DNA of 64,000 nt from Caproiciproducens sp. CPB-2 (GTDB lineage: Bacteria; Bacillota; Clostridia; Oscillospirales; Acutalibacteraceae), in the NCBI RefSeq assembly GCF_036287215.1, contig NZ_CP142860.1, positions 3,348,001 to 3,412,000 of the forward strand, read 5' to 3'. Below are positions 8,284-16,441 of this stretch, in pieces. The position numbers and the translations under genes were made by a program. How positions within the stretch are numbered: the first letter of the stretch is position 1; each line of letters begins with the position of its first letter. The notes beneath the pieces are model-generated. The model searched no databases. It saw nothing but the letters and a program-made list of their open reading frames with translations, and was not told where the DNA came from.

Positions 8284-10362
8284 CTACAGCGCGGCCTGAA
8301 GGCCGCCTGCTTCGTACAGGCTGCACTTGTCTTTTCCGCTTTTCTTGGAACAGTATAGCGCCTCGTCCGCGTGGCGGTAAAGCTCCTCAAAGCATGTGCC
8401 GCCGTACGGGTAGAACGCTCCGCCCACGCTTGCCGAAATTTTATACATCTCGTCCTCGCCCGTATAGGCGCAGTGGAAAATTTCACAGATATCGTTCATC
8501 TTATCCCGGAGCAGGTCCGCCGAATCAATGTCCCTGATAAAAATAATAAACTCGTCGCCCCCGGTGCGGCCCACAATATCCGACGCGCGGAACAGCCGCT
8601 TGATGTCTGTGGAAACCTTTTTCAGGACCGCATCGCCGAAAATATGCCCGAGCGTGTCGTTGATATCCTTAAAATTGTCAATATCCACGATGATCAGGCC
8701 GTGAAGGGTATTTTTCTCCGATTTTTTCAGGCACTCCTCAATCATGGACTCGGTGGTGACCTTGTTGTAAAGCTGCGTCAGCAAATCCATCCTGGACCTG
8801 CTTTCCAGCTTCTGGATCATTTTCTTCTGGTGATCGGTGTCCACGATCAAGCCGATCGCGCGGTAAGGCTCCTTATTTTCGTCATACAGGATTTTGATGT
8901 TTACCGTGCACCAGATGTATTTGCCGTCGACGTTTTTCATCCGCACGTCGGTCGGACCGGGCTGGCCCCCGGCCCTGATCTTTCGGAAAAGCTGCGACAT
9001 GATCTCCTGGTCGGCGGGGTGGACCTGTTCAAAATTCGGGATATCGGAACCGGGCACCTGTGCCGCGGTGGAAAAACCAAATTTATTTGTCCAGTAGACG
9101 GTATGATAAATGTGGTTCTGACGGATGTCCCATTCAAAAACGACCTGATTGGTTTCTTCCATAATCAGCGCATACCGCGCCTCGCTGACCTTGAGCACGT
9201 CGGTGTCCTCCTTTATTTTTTCGATCAGATGGTTAAAAGCGGATGCCATTTCGGCAAACTCCCCTTTGTAACAGGCGGGCAGGCGGGTCTGGTAATCCCC
9301 TTTTTCCACCCTGACAAATTCCGCGGACATATCCCTGAGCGGGTTGAGAAAACGGTTGGCGGCTATGTAGGCGCAGCTGATCAGCGCTGCCGCCAGCACC
9401 AAAAGCGCCGCAAAATAAACCTTTAACATGCTCTGAAACGGACTCGCCAGCTCATCCGTCTCGACCGCGCTCAAAATAATCCAGCTTTTCCCGGCGACAC
9501 GGGAATAGTAGCCGAATTTTTCCATTCCGCCCGCCCAAAAGCGGATGACGCCGTTGGGGTTCTGGTCCAGGTCGATATTTTCAAGCTTTTTTCCGCTGAG
9601 ATCCCCTTCCAGCTTGATCTGGTCCGCGCTGTCCATCCGCTGGCCGACGCCCAGTATGTTTCCGCTGACAACGCTGCCCACGGAGTCCAGAATGACGGTC
9701 CGGCCCGTTTCCATAAAGGTCTGGCGGGTGATGAGGTCCAGATAAATCATGTCGATGGAGGACTGGATGGAGCCTTCGTAGACGCCGTCCTTATAAATCG
9801 GCACGGCAATCACGAAATAGTTCTGGCCGTCAATAAAATCCGGTTCGTGCATCCTGTCGGAAATATACAGCCCGTACGCCGGAACGGTCCGCATGTCCAC
9901 CTTGAGAAAGGACGGCTTTCCGATCAGCCGGCTGTCGTCGGACGCGATAATGACGCCTTTCCGGTTAATCAGGCTGGAACGCCTGACGAAATTCCCCTTG
10001 GAGTCCCCCTGCCCGTTGATGGTCTGTTTGTCGGTCATCGTCTTGAGGGTGTTCACCGTAATCGCCCGGTACTGCTCCAGATCCCTGTCCGGCGCCCCCG
10101 CGTTGGACGAAATCAGAAGCTCCTTCACCCCCGGCAGGTCGGAAGCCACTTCCAGCGCCATTTTCCGCTGGCTGAAAAACTGGTCCAGATTGTTGGCCGT
10201 CTGCATGGCGGTGGATTTCACGTTTGCCTGTAAAAGCTGCGAAGTGTTGCTCTGAAAGAAGAGAACGCTGAACACCATCACCAGAACCATCGGCAATATG
10301 GAAAAGACAGCCAGCAAAACAGTAAGATACTTCCTGATTCTCACCCGGCTGCCTTCTTTCAT
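8284..10362 (-). CDS. Diguanylate cyclase: Cache, HAMP, PAS, GGDEF
   Basis: Membrane enzyme predicted to make cyclic di-GMP from two GTP. The order is membrane segment 1 (about residues 9-30), an extracytoplasmic dCache-like sensor, membrane segment 2 (VYFAALLVLAAALISCAYI, about 310-330), HAMP, PAS (about 395-520) and GGDEF (about 530-690). The active site reads GRTGGDEFIIF with an intact product-inhibition site RASD just before it, so it is probably active and feedback-regulated. The start is uncertain. ATG 10362 lacks a good ribosome binding site, while an in-frame GTG at 10344 has GAAGG upstream, and a TTG at 10374 is also possible. Confidence 0.9.
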   Translation of the reverse strand: MKEGSRVRIRKYLTVLLAVFSILPMVLVMVFSVLFFQSNTSQLLQANVKSTAMQTANNLDQFFSQRKMALEVASDLPGVKELLISSNAGAPDRDLEQYRAITVNTLKTMTDKQTINGQGDSKGNFVRRSSLINRKGVIIASDDSRLIGKPSFLKVDMRTVPAYGLYISDRMHEPDFIDGQNYFVIAVPIYKDGVYEGSIQSSIDMIYLDLITRQTFMETGRTVILDSVGSVVSGNILGVGQRMDSADQIKLEGDLSGKKLENIDLDQNPNGVIRFWAGGMEKFGYYSRVAGKSWIILSAVETDELASPFQSMLKVYFAALLVLAAALISCAYIAANRFLNPLRDMSAEFVRVEKGDYQTRLPACYKGEFAEMASAFNHLIEKIKEDTDVLKVSEARYALIMEETNQVVFEWDIRQNHIYHTVYWTNKFGFSTAAQVPGSDIPNFEQVHPADQEIMSQLFRKIRAGGQPGPTDVRMKNVDGKYIWCTVNIKILYDENKEPYRAIGLIVDTDHQKKMIQKLESRSRMDLLTQLYNKVTTESMIEECLKKSEKNTLHGLIIVDIDNFKDINDTLGHIFGDAVLKKVSTDIKRLFRASDIVGRTGGDEFIIFIRDIDSADLLRDKMNDICEIFHCAYTGEDEMYKISASVGGAFYPYGGTCFEELYRHADEALYCSKKSGKDKCSLYEAGGLQAAL

Positions 10363-10761
10363 TGTGGATTTCAAATGTAAAATTCTGTAAATTTATTATA
10401 ACAGAAAATCCTTTTAATTCAATAGAATAATTTGGTACATGCAAATAATCATATAAATCTTTTGAAATTATTTTTATTTAAATTTAACAGATTTTTTGTG
10501 ACCAACTAAAAAAGCAACAAAAACAGACAGAATCCGCTGTTTACCGAAACGGACCGGGTTTTTTGTTGAGCGGGCTTTCTCTTCCGGCCCGGGCGGAAAA
10601 GGGCATAACGAAAGGCGCCGTTTCCCCCAAAAAACGGCGCCTGATGGGGAGGTCTATTGAAAGTGTGGTGTTGAAAGCGTTATCATTGCGGCATTTCTTA
10701 TGAATGTCTTCCCGTAGGGATGGATGTTACAGATTGACAAGCCCTTTCAGGAGACTCAAAT
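10363..10761. other. Non-coding gap with a strong hairpin
   Basis: No gene was seen. GGCGCCGTTT (10614-10623) and AACGGCGCC (10633-10641) form a strong hairpin followed, on the minus strand, by TTTCG, so it may stop minus-strand transcription. A weaker hairpin with a run of T lies near 10530-10565. The left 120 bases are AT-rich and probably hold the diguanylate cyclase promoter. Confidence 0.5.
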
Positions 10762-10977
10762 TCACTTGTTTGCTTTTATTTTGTTAATGAATCCTACCGC
10801 AAATATCAAAATGCCGATAATAAGATAGGAAGCAATAAACCCATTTAACAAAGAAACATATTCCCCTGACAGATTCCCTTTCAGGCTGCCCAGTATATTT
10901 ACCGAAAAATAACCCAGAGGGGTACTGAAAAAAATAATTATTAACCCCAAAAAGAACTGCAAACCATACTTTTTCAT
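10762..10977 (-). CDS. Small two-segment membrane protein, unknown
   Basis: A 71-residue protein with two hydrophobic segments (FFLGLIIIFFSTPLGYFSVNI and ASYLIIGILIFAVGFI) and a lysine-rich tail. I chose the ATG at 10977 because GACGAGGAGAAAAC precedes it; a longer frame to 11088 has no such signal. No family was recognised. It opens, on its right side, the island of small envelope proteins. Confidence 0.6.
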   Translation of the reverse strand: MKKYGLQFFLGLIIIFFSTPLGYFSVNILGSLKGNLSGEYVSLLNGFIASYLIIGILIFAVGFINKIKANK

Positions 10978-11133
10978 GTTTTCTCCTCGTCTAAGAAACC
11001 CGGCTGGGCCAATAAGCAACCGGAACTGCTGAATCCTTTTTTTGAAACATCCGATTCTGAATCCGCCGGCAGATGAAGGTATCGGCACCTGCCGGCAGCT
11101 CCTTCGCCTAAGTCATCCGATCATTGAAAAAGC

Positions 11134-11559
11134 TTATCCGCAGTAATCCTGGCAGGAAACGCTGATGCTTTCGACTGTGCCGTTGCGGTAAACTTTCGCT
11201 TTTATTTCGACTTCATAGGTATATCCGCTGGAAACATAATAGGAATTGTCGAAATAGAACGACTCGCCGCTGGTACTTAGCCCCGTCCAGGCTTTGACGG
11301 TTGTTTTGGTCGACCCGACCACCCGTTTCAGGTAAACGGTCGCGGTGATTTTAGTCGTGCCGCTTTTCCCCTCCACGATTGCGGAACAGTCCGCCCGCGT
11401 GCCGGAAAAGTCGAGGTAGGCCGCCGCGCTGTCGGTATTGGTGTACATAATATGCATATCGGAATCAGAGGAAGCGGGTTTTACCGTAGCAAACGCGGGG
11501 ACATTCACCGTAATCAGCAGAACAAGGGCAGTGACAAGGGCCATCAGTTTTGTTTTCAT
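11134..11559 (-). CDS. Small secreted protein with ECF-type promoter
   Basis: A 141-residue protein with a clear signal peptide (MKTKLMALVTALVLLITVNVP, cleavage near AFA). The mature part is rich in Ser, Thr and Tyr with alternating beta-strand character (TTKITATVYLKRVVGSTK, YTYEVEIKAKVYRNG) and two Cys near the C-terminus (CQDYC). It resembles small secreted DUF6147-type proteins, but this is only a weak impression. GAAGGTAATCTTT lies before the ATG. The ECF-like promoter block at 11601-11630 is about 42 bases upstream, so it is a likely target of the sigma factor encoded at 13888-14445. Confidence 0.7.
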   Translation of the reverse strand: MKTKLMALVTALVLLITVNVPAFATVKPASSDSDMHIMYTNTDSAAAYLDFSGTRADCSAIVEGKSGTTKITATVYLKRVVGSTKTTVKAWTGLSTSGESFYFDNSYYVSSGYTYEVEIKAKVYRNGTVESISVSCQDYCG

Positions 11560-11600
11560 AAAGATTACCTTCCTTTTCCATTTATTTTTCCTTCTACTAC

Positions 11601-11630
11601 ATTAACGACGGACCCCCCTGTTTTGTTACA
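11601..11630 (-). promoter_or_regulatory. ECF-type promoter block, copy 1
   Basis: On the minus strand the block reads TGTAACAAAAC, AGGGGGG, TCCGTCGTTAAT. TGTAAC fits an ECF -35 element and CGTC an ECF -10. The same block stands at 17099-17128 and 19141-19170, always on the minus strand and at the 5' side of a secreted or membrane-protein reading frame. A related sequence is inside the sigma gene at 14224-14253. Confidence 0.6.
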
Positions 11631-11660
11631 CTTTTTCCCAAACTTTTTTAAATTTATTTT

Positions 11661-11719
11661 TGCTGCTCCGCACTTTCGGCGATCCGGATCCGTTCGTCCT
11701 TTGAAATCGTGGAGCTGAG
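11661..11719 (-). pseudogene. 3' fragment of a DUF4367 anti-sigma-like gene
   Basis: These 59 bases differ at only about one position from 13165-13223, the 3' end of the DUF4367 gene. The fragment sits immediately upstream of the ECF promoter block of the secreted protein, in the same orientation. It looks like the scar of a recombination that once placed this target gene directly behind a sigma/anti-sigma operon. Confidence 0.75.
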
Positions 11720-11771
11720 TGTATCCAATTGGCTTTAAAGAGATTATCACTTTTTATTGATATAGGTCAGT

Positions 11772-11969
11772 TCATAAATGATCCTTTTCAATAGACTTAT
11801 AATGAAAGAGAACGATTATCAAAGAAATAATACAACTTCCAATCATCTCCCTTATAAAAAAAGCGGTAGAAAAAAGGGCAGGGTCTGATGCAAAAACAAG
11901 TACGAGGAAAAAGACAAACCAATTCAGAAAGAATTTTTTCCAGTTAATTAATTTTAATTTTTCTTTCAT
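11772..11969 (-). CDS. Small membrane protein, unknown
   Basis: A 65-residue protein with a basic N-terminus (MKEKLKLINWKKF) and two hydrophobic stretches (FLNWFVFFLVLVFA and MIGSCIISLIIVLF). AAAGGTGATTTC precedes the ATG. No family was recognised. It is AT-rich compared with core genes of the window, like most of this island. Confidence 0.55.
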   Translation of the reverse strand: MKEKLKLINWKKFFLNWFVFFLVLVFASDPALFSTAFFIREMIGSCIISLIIVLFHYKSIEKDHL

Positions 11970-12136
11970 GAAATCACCTTTAATAACAATTAATATCTAT
12001 CTGCCTCGCAGCTCCTCCGACTTTTTTTCGGGCTGTTTTGCAACAGCCTTTAAATCCAGTTTTCCCTATTTACATATTTTATTTTTAATGTATAATAACA
12101 CCAATTACTCTGGTTAAATATATGAGGAGGGACATA

Positions 12137-12361
12137 ATGATTAACAATAATATTTGCCCATATTGTGGAAATAATATGAAGTTAGGCTATTTGGGCGGAG
12201 TTCGTTATCAACTTGAATGGATCCCAGAAGGGGAAAAACAAAGGCCAACAATGTTATCTAAAAATACTGGAATACCCCTTAATAAAACAAGTATCTTAAA
12301 ATTTAATAAAGTATATGCCTATCATTGCGATAAATGTAATGTATTTATCATCCATAAATAA
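12137..12361 (+). CDS. Small zinc-ribbon protein (DUF6487/PF20097-like)
   Basis: A 74-residue protein with two CxxC knuckles, CPYCGN near the N-terminus and CDKC near the C-terminus, separated by a beta-rich stretch (LGYLGGVRYQLEWIPEG). This matches the short stand-alone zinc-ribbon family with a CPYC...G.L......W pattern. I chose ATG 12137 because GAGGAGGG is 5 bases upstream; the ATG at 12122 overlaps it. It is the only plus-strand gene of this island, preceded by an AT-rich promoter region. Confidence 0.7.
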   Translation: MINNNICPYCGNNMKLGYLGGVRYQLEWIPEGEKQRPTMLSKNTGIPLNKTSILKFNKVYAYHCDKCNVFIIHK

Positions 12362-12368
12362 AATAAAA

Positions 12369-12412
12369 AGCGCACCAGCTCATTGCGGAATTTCTCAAGA
12401 ATGTCCACCGGA
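12369..12412 (-). pseudogene. 5' fragment of a paralogue of the gene at 15899-16324
   Basis: Read on the minus strand it gives DILEKFRNELVRFLF, matching the N-terminus DFLERFRNKLVHFL of the protein at 15899-16324, after which homology stops. No complete frame follows. It appears to be a remnant of a duplicated gene pair. Confidence 0.6.
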
Positions 12413-12483
12413 ACCAGCCCTTTTCTTAAATACGATTTCAATACGAATTAGCCCTCCTAATACCCAGCGGGAAGGCCCCCTTC

Positions 12484-12620
12484 GCTTATTCAAGATTTAC
12501 AGGAATCTCGATCTTCTTTTCTTCCAATTGGACAATTGCGGTTTTGTAAAGACTTCTCCCGGAATCGTAATAGTCGTATATCGTAAAAGGAAGATGCGGA
12601 TTCTCTTTCTGGTCAGGCGT
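12484..12620 (-). pseudogene. 3' fragment of a paralogue of the gene at 15374-15874
   Basis: The minus strand encodes about 45 codons ending PFTIYDYYDSGRSLYKTAIV then QLEEKKIEIPVNLE and a stop. These are almost identical to the C-terminus of the protein at 15374-15874 (PFTIYDYYDPGRNLYKTAIV). The 5' part of the gene is missing. DNA identity is high, so the loss is recent. Confidence 0.75.
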
Positions 12621-12692
12621 CATGAAACAACAATTTTTCCATTCGATTTCCGTGGAAAGTAAAGGAGAGAGTTCCGGCCCTCTCCTTCCAAC

Positions 12693-13136
12693 TCATGGCA
12701 ACGGTTTTTTGATTAATGATTGAAGATTTTGAGGTAAATCATAACTTTTCAAATGCTCATATTTTTTCATGTTGACAGTCCCGTCTGCTGATATCTCAAA
12801 TGTCATTTTATCTCGTCCGACAGAAATATGGGGACCAACATAAGGTTCTAATTCGACTGTTACGGTATAAATTGAACTGCCTGCATCTCCGACAATACTT
12901 GTAATTTTAGAGTCTCCCAAATAGGCGGCGACTGTCGGCTCAATAGATATATACGGCTCGTAAAAATCATCAACAGATTTTTGAATTTTAGGAATTAAAA
13001 GTGTTATTACAATTTTATCTAATCTTTCTGAATCGTCCGAGCTCACAGGACTTTTACCTGTGTATCCTAAAGCATACACAGTAACACCGGCTGCAACAAT
13101 TACCAGCACCAGTGCAGTACTTAATAGCTTTTTCAT
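12693..13136 (-). CDS. Secreted DUF3888-like protein
   Basis: A 147-residue protein with an N-terminal signal or anchor (LLSTALVLVIVAAGVTVYAL). The mature part runs LDKIVITLLIPKIQKSVDDFYEPYI followed by a beta-rich domain (YTVTVELEPYVGPHISVGRDKMTFEI). This is the layout of DUF3888-type proteins, though the match is from memory. It lies 24 bases downstream of the DUF4367 gene on the same strand, so it is probably the third gene of the sigma operon. Confidence 0.65.
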   Translation of the reverse strand: MKKLLSTALVLVIVAAGVTVYALGYTGKSPVSSDDSERLDKIVITLLIPKIQKSVDDFYEPYISIEPTVAAYLGDSKITSIVGDAGSSIYTVTVELEPYVGPHISVGRDKMTFEISADGTVNMKKYEHLKSYDLPQNLQSLIKKPLP

Positions 13137-13160
13137 TTTATCGCCCCATATTATAATATA

Positions 13161-13895
13161 TTATTGCTGCTCCGCACTTTCGGCGATCCGGATCAGTTCG
13201 TCCTTTGAAATCGTGGAGCTGAGCACGAGGCTGGTCTTTTTGCTCTGCCAAAGGACATAGGACCTGTCCTGAGCCCCTTTTGCCTCGAAGAGGACCGCTT
13301 TTTCCCCTTTTATGGTAATTTCATGGTAAGTGGTATGCTCGGAGTCGATCGACATTTTCCCCGCCTTGTCCAAAGGCGTCTGCGTAAAGGTCACGGAAGC
13401 GCCCTTCCCGTCTTCATAAGTGGTTATGTGGACGGGACCGACATTCTTTTCCTCCGCCATAAAGAATCCTTCCGGAAGATACTGCGGCTCCCAAACTTCC
13501 GGCTGTTCCCCGGCGGGGGATTCTTCGGCGGGAGCGCCGCTTGTCGTTTCCTCAAAATAGATATCCACATGCTCCGCTTTCCACTCCAGTACGGAATTGA
13601 AAATGGCGTTCCTGCTCGCTTCCACGCTCAGCAGGCTTCCCAGGGAAACCGGGATGACGATGGAGGCAATGACCGCCGCCCGTTTCGCAAGCCGCAAAAA
13701 CTTCTTCTGCCTGCTCCGGCGGTCGCTTTCCCTGATAAGGTCCCGTATCCTTTTTGTAAGCCGTTCCGGGAGCGCGTACTCCCCGCTCAGCTCCTGCCCG
13801 GACGGAAGAGCGTCCAGTTCACGCTGGAAATCCTCCGCTGCCGCCGCTTTCAGAAGCGTGTCGAACAGCCGGACGTTCAGTTCCGATTCATTCAT
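13161..13895 (-). CDS. DUF4367 protein, probable anti-sigma factor
   Basis: A 244-residue protein. The cytoplasmic N-terminal part (to about residue 75) is followed by one membrane segment (AAVIASIVIPVSLGSLLSVEA). An acidic linker leads to an extracytoplasmic DUF4367 domain (YLPEGFFMAEEKNVGPVHITTYEDG... LYVLWQSKKTSLVLSS-like end). In this family the N-terminal part binds the cognate ECF sigma factor at the membrane. Its start overlaps the sigma gene by 8 bases, which supports co-translation. A 59-base copy of its 3' end is found at 11661-11719. Confidence 0.8.
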   Translation of the reverse strand: MNESELNVRLFDTLLKAAAAEDFQRELDALPSGQELSGEYALPERLTKRIRDLIRESDRRSRQKKFLRLAKRAAVIASIVIPVSLGSLLSVEASRNAIFNSVLEWKAEHVDIYFEETTSGAPAEESPAGEQPEVWEPQYLPEGFFMAEEKNVGPVHITTYEDGKGASVTFTQTPLDKAGKMSIDSEHTTYHEITIKGEKAVLFEAKGAQDRSYVLWQSKKTSLVLSSTISKDELIRIAESAEQQ

Positions 13896-14445
13896 TGCCT
13901 TTCTCCCTCCTGCTCATCTCTTGCATAAGCGCCTTTCTGGCACGCTGAAACCGAACGCGGACATTTTCCTGAGAAATTGCCAGCATTTTTGCGATTTCTT
14001 CATCCTCATACTCATAAATCAGCTTCAGTCTTAACACATCCCTGTAATGTTCGTTCAGGCAGGAAAGGCAGTCCATAACAAAATGATAGCTTTCCGCGGA
14101 AACGATCGATTCCAGCGGGGCGTCGTCCTCCGCTGCGGGGACTTCTGTTTCCAGCTCCTCCAGCGGAACACTGTGCCTGCGCTTTTCGCTTTTCAGCATG
14201 TCGTAAGAAATATGTCTCACTATGATAACGACTAACCCCCTGGTTTTGTTACAGTTTTCAAAGTGAAATTTTTGCAAATTGTCAATAATTTTAAGAAAAG
14301 CCTGTGAAACCGCGTCTTCCGCGCGGGCCTGATCCTTTAAAATGCCCTGCGCTATGTACAGCATGGTGCTGCCGTGCTTCTGGTAAAGCTCCTCTACGAA
14401 GCTTCGGTCCGCCTCGTTTTGAATTTCCTGTATAATAATCAGCAC
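13888..14445 (-). CDS. ECF RNA polymerase sigma factor
   Basis: A 185-residue sigma-70 family member. Region 2 spans about residues 12-90 (FVEELYQKHGSTMLYIAQGI ... DAVSQAFLKIIDNL). Region 4 spans about 118-175 (CLNEHYRDVLRLKLIYEYEDEEIAKML then SQENVRVRFQRARKAL). It starts at GTG with AAAGGGAATG upstream. The codons for NCNKTRGLVVIIVRH (14224-14253 region) nearly match, base for base, the ECF-type promoter block found three times in this island. It and the DUF4367 gene form a typical sigma/anti-sigma pair controlling envelope genes. Confidence 0.9.
   Translation of the reverse strand: MLIIIQEIQNEADRSFVEELYQKHGSTMLYIAQGILKDQARAEDAVSQAFLKIIDNLQKFHFENCNKTRGLVVIIVRHISYDMLKSEKRRHSVPLEELETEVPAAEDDAPLESIVSAESYHFVMDCLSCLNEHYRDVLRLKLIYEYEDEEIAKMLAISQENVRVRFQRARKALMQEMSRREKGNE
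14224..14253 (-). promoter_or_regulatory. ECF-promoter-like block inside the sigma gene
   Basis: On the minus strand it reads TGTAACAAAAC, CAGGGGG, TTAGTCGTTATC, matching the three intergenic blocks at about 24 of 30 positions. It lies within codons of the sigma factor. Whether it is a working internal promoter or the source of the intergenic copies cannot be told from sequence alone. Confidence 0.4.
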
Positions 14446-14632
14446 TTTTCATTCCCTTTCTTATTCACAAGAATTAAGTTATTGTTATTATAACAATTCA
14501 GTCGCAATTTTACAAATAAAAAAGGAAATTCACCCAGAAAATGGAAATTATAAGAGCAAAACCACGGACACCCTGCGGTATCCGTGGCCTTTATTAAGAG
14601 AAGAATATCTTTCCGGAGGAATACGCGGAATG

Positions 14633-14824
14633 TTATTTCTCCGGCTTATGATCTTTTGGGATATGCTTAGACAGGAATCTCCCGATATTATCTCTCCATA
14701 TGGTCATATTCAGGATGATCAGGCCTATGATCTTCAAAATATACCTGTCATTTGGCAAATACACCGTAATGATAAAAATGATATACCCAATACCCGCAAG
14801 GATGTACCCCTTTGCATTTTTCAA
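14633..14824 (-). CDS. Small membrane protein, unknown
   Basis: A 63-residue protein with a hydrophobic stretch YILAGIGYIIFIITVYL, a second IIGLIILNMTIW, and a basic tail (KHIPKDHKPEK). AGAAG lies about 9 bases before the ATG, which is a modest signal. The gene is 33 bases downstream of the next minus-strand gene, so it probably belongs to the same transcript. No family was recognised. Confidence 0.5.
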   Translation of the reverse strand: MKNAKGYILAGIGYIIFIITVYLPNDRYILKIIGLIILNMTIWRDNIGRFLSKHIPKDHKPEK

Positions 14825-14857
14825 CTTCTACATTCCTCCGAAACCATTCATAGCCGC

Positions 14858-15319
14858 TTATTTTCGTTCAAAAAAAACAAGCATAGTCAGGAAAGCGATA
14901 CCGGCGGCGATGACCAGCAGATTGATCACCTGTTCTTTTTGAATCATTAATTTATTTTGTGCTTTGCTTTCCCGAACAATTTTAATAATATCCGGAATCA
15001 AAAGGACGACAAACGACGCGATTGCGAAGAAGAAATAATACCGTCTGGAAAGAAAGGCCAGGATAAGAGGAACTCCCCAGAACGCCCGGCATATCAGCTG
15101 AAAGCTGCTTTCCGTTTCTCCGTCGCTTTTCCCTGCAATCCTGAGCACCAGCTTTTCAATACTGTCCCGGGACAGAATCATAAAATATACAGCTATAGCG
15201 GCCACCTTAAAAGCATACCAGTCAAATGGTGCCAAAATTGCGAAAACGCCGGCTGCAGAAGCTATGAACGGAAGCGCCGGATGATCGATTATCTTTTCTA
15301 TACGTTTCAATTCCCACAT
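14858..15319 (-). CDS. Membrane protein with about four segments, unknown
   Basis: A 153-residue protein. Hydrophobic segments are visible at PALPFIASAAGVFAILA, AFKVAAIAVYFMILS, YYFFFAIASFVVLLI and INLLVIAAGIAFLTMLVF. I chose ATG 15319 because AGGGGGGA precedes it. No family was recognised. It lies in a run of same-strand envelope genes (16324 down to 14633). Confidence 0.6.
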   Translation of the reverse strand: MWELKRIEKIIDHPALPFIASAAGVFAILAPFDWYAFKVAAIAVYFMILSRDSIEKLVLRIAGKSDGETESSFQLICRAFWGVPLILAFLSRRYYFFFAIASFVVLLIPDIIKIVRESKAQNKLMIQKEQVINLLVIAAGIAFLTMLVFFERK

Positions 15320-15373
15320 TCCCCCTGACTGATTTTGTGATATCCGCGTAGACGGGCGCACGGTACTTTTCTT

Positions 15374-15874
15374 TTACTCAAGATTTACAGGAATCTCAAT
15401 ATCTTTCTCTTCCAACCGGACAATTGCGGTTTTGTAAAGATTCCTCCCGGGATCGTAATAGTCGTATATTGTAAAAGGAAAATTCGGATTTACTTTTCGA
15501 TCAGGTATATCAACAAACGAAATCGTGTTGGCAGACTCCCCGTTTCCCCTGACAAGCTGAATATCGCAGCGCGACACATTTTCCCAATGGCCGTCAAGGG
15601 ATACCTCTCCCACAATAAACCCTTTTACATCCTTCAGCTCCTCTCTTGAATCATAAATCCAGATATAGGGAGATTTCTTCTCCAAAAAGGTGTCATAGTC
15701 CCGGTAACGGGTGAACTGTACGCAAACACTGCCGTTCTTTCCGCTGTACTGCGCGTTTTCCGGTTCCGGACGTCCGCCGGGGAAAAAGAAAACGGCAGCC
15801 ATGAGCACAAGGCAGCAAAGTATCACGCCCCCCGGTACTGTTTCCCGCCTGGTAAAATGTTTCGTAAATTTCAT
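15374..15874 (-). CDS. Membrane-anchored protein, unknown; has a broken duplicate
   Basis: A 166-residue protein with an N-terminal anchor (GGVILCCLVLMAAVFFF) and a soluble domain of alternating strands ending IYDYYDPGRNLYKTAIVRLE then EKDIEIPVNLE. It follows the gene at 15899 after 24 bases, with GAAGGGAGGAA before the ATG. A truncated, nearly identical copy of its last 45 codons is at 12484-12620. No family was recognised. Confidence 0.6.
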   Translation of the reverse strand: MKFTKHFTRRETVPGGVILCCLVLMAAVFFFPGGRPEPENAQYSGKNGSVCVQFTRYRDYDTFLEKKSPYIWIYDSREELKDVKGFIVGEVSLDGHWENVSRCDIQLVRGNGESANTISFVDIPDRKVNPNFPFTIYDYYDPGRNLYKTAIVRLEEKDIEIPVNLE

Positions 15875-15898
15875 GATTTACCCATTCCTCCCTTCCGT

Positions 15899-16324
15899 TT
15901 ATTCCTCCGGCCTTTTCGGGCGGTATTTCCAGTCACCGACAGCGCGGAGGATCAGGGCCACGATGAACACACCGGAAAAAGCGCGCGTAATCCACAGCGG
16001 CGGCTCCGGAATCAGCAGGAAAAGCAGCCAGATGAGAAAAAAGAGGAAGAAAACCCGATCGATAAACCGGTAAATATGATAAAAAGGGCCGCTCCCGGGC
16101 TGTATGGGAAGATAGTTGTTTTCCGTTATGCCTGCCTGGCTAATTTCAACAGTTACAACGATGAGCCAAATTAAACCCGCTCTGGTCTGCCAGTAGGGTT
16201 GGGGATAAGACCAGACAATCAAAATCAATATCATCAATACAAACGCTATGAACAGATAAAACCGCTCAACGAGTGGAACTAAAAAGTGCACCAGCTTATT
16301 ACGGAATCTTTCAAGAAAATCCAC
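15899..16324 (-). CDS. Membrane protein, unknown; has a broken duplicate
   Basis: A 141-residue protein with about four hydrophobic segments (FYLFIAFVLMILILIVWSY, AGLIWLIVVTVEI, VFFLFFLIWLLFLLI, AFSGVFIVALILRAV) and a basic C-terminus (KYRPKRPEE). It is first in the run of genes 15899, 15374, 14858, 14633. A fragment of its N-terminal coding sequence lies at 12369-12412. No family was recognised. Confidence 0.6.
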   Translation of the reverse strand: MDFLERFRNKLVHFLVPLVERFYLFIAFVLMILILIVWSYPQPYWQTRAGLIWLIVVTVEISQAGITENNYLPIQPGSGPFYHIYRFIDRVFFLFFLIWLLFLLIPEPPLWITRAFSGVFIVALILRAVGDWKYRPKRPEE

Positions 16325-16441
16325 TGGACCACCCTCTTCTTTCGTTTATTTCGATGCACACTTTTTTCAAATTCCCCCTCGAAATCCGCGAAACTTGAAG
16401 TGTTTCATTGAGAGAAATGAGACTTCATTAATTCAGAAAAA

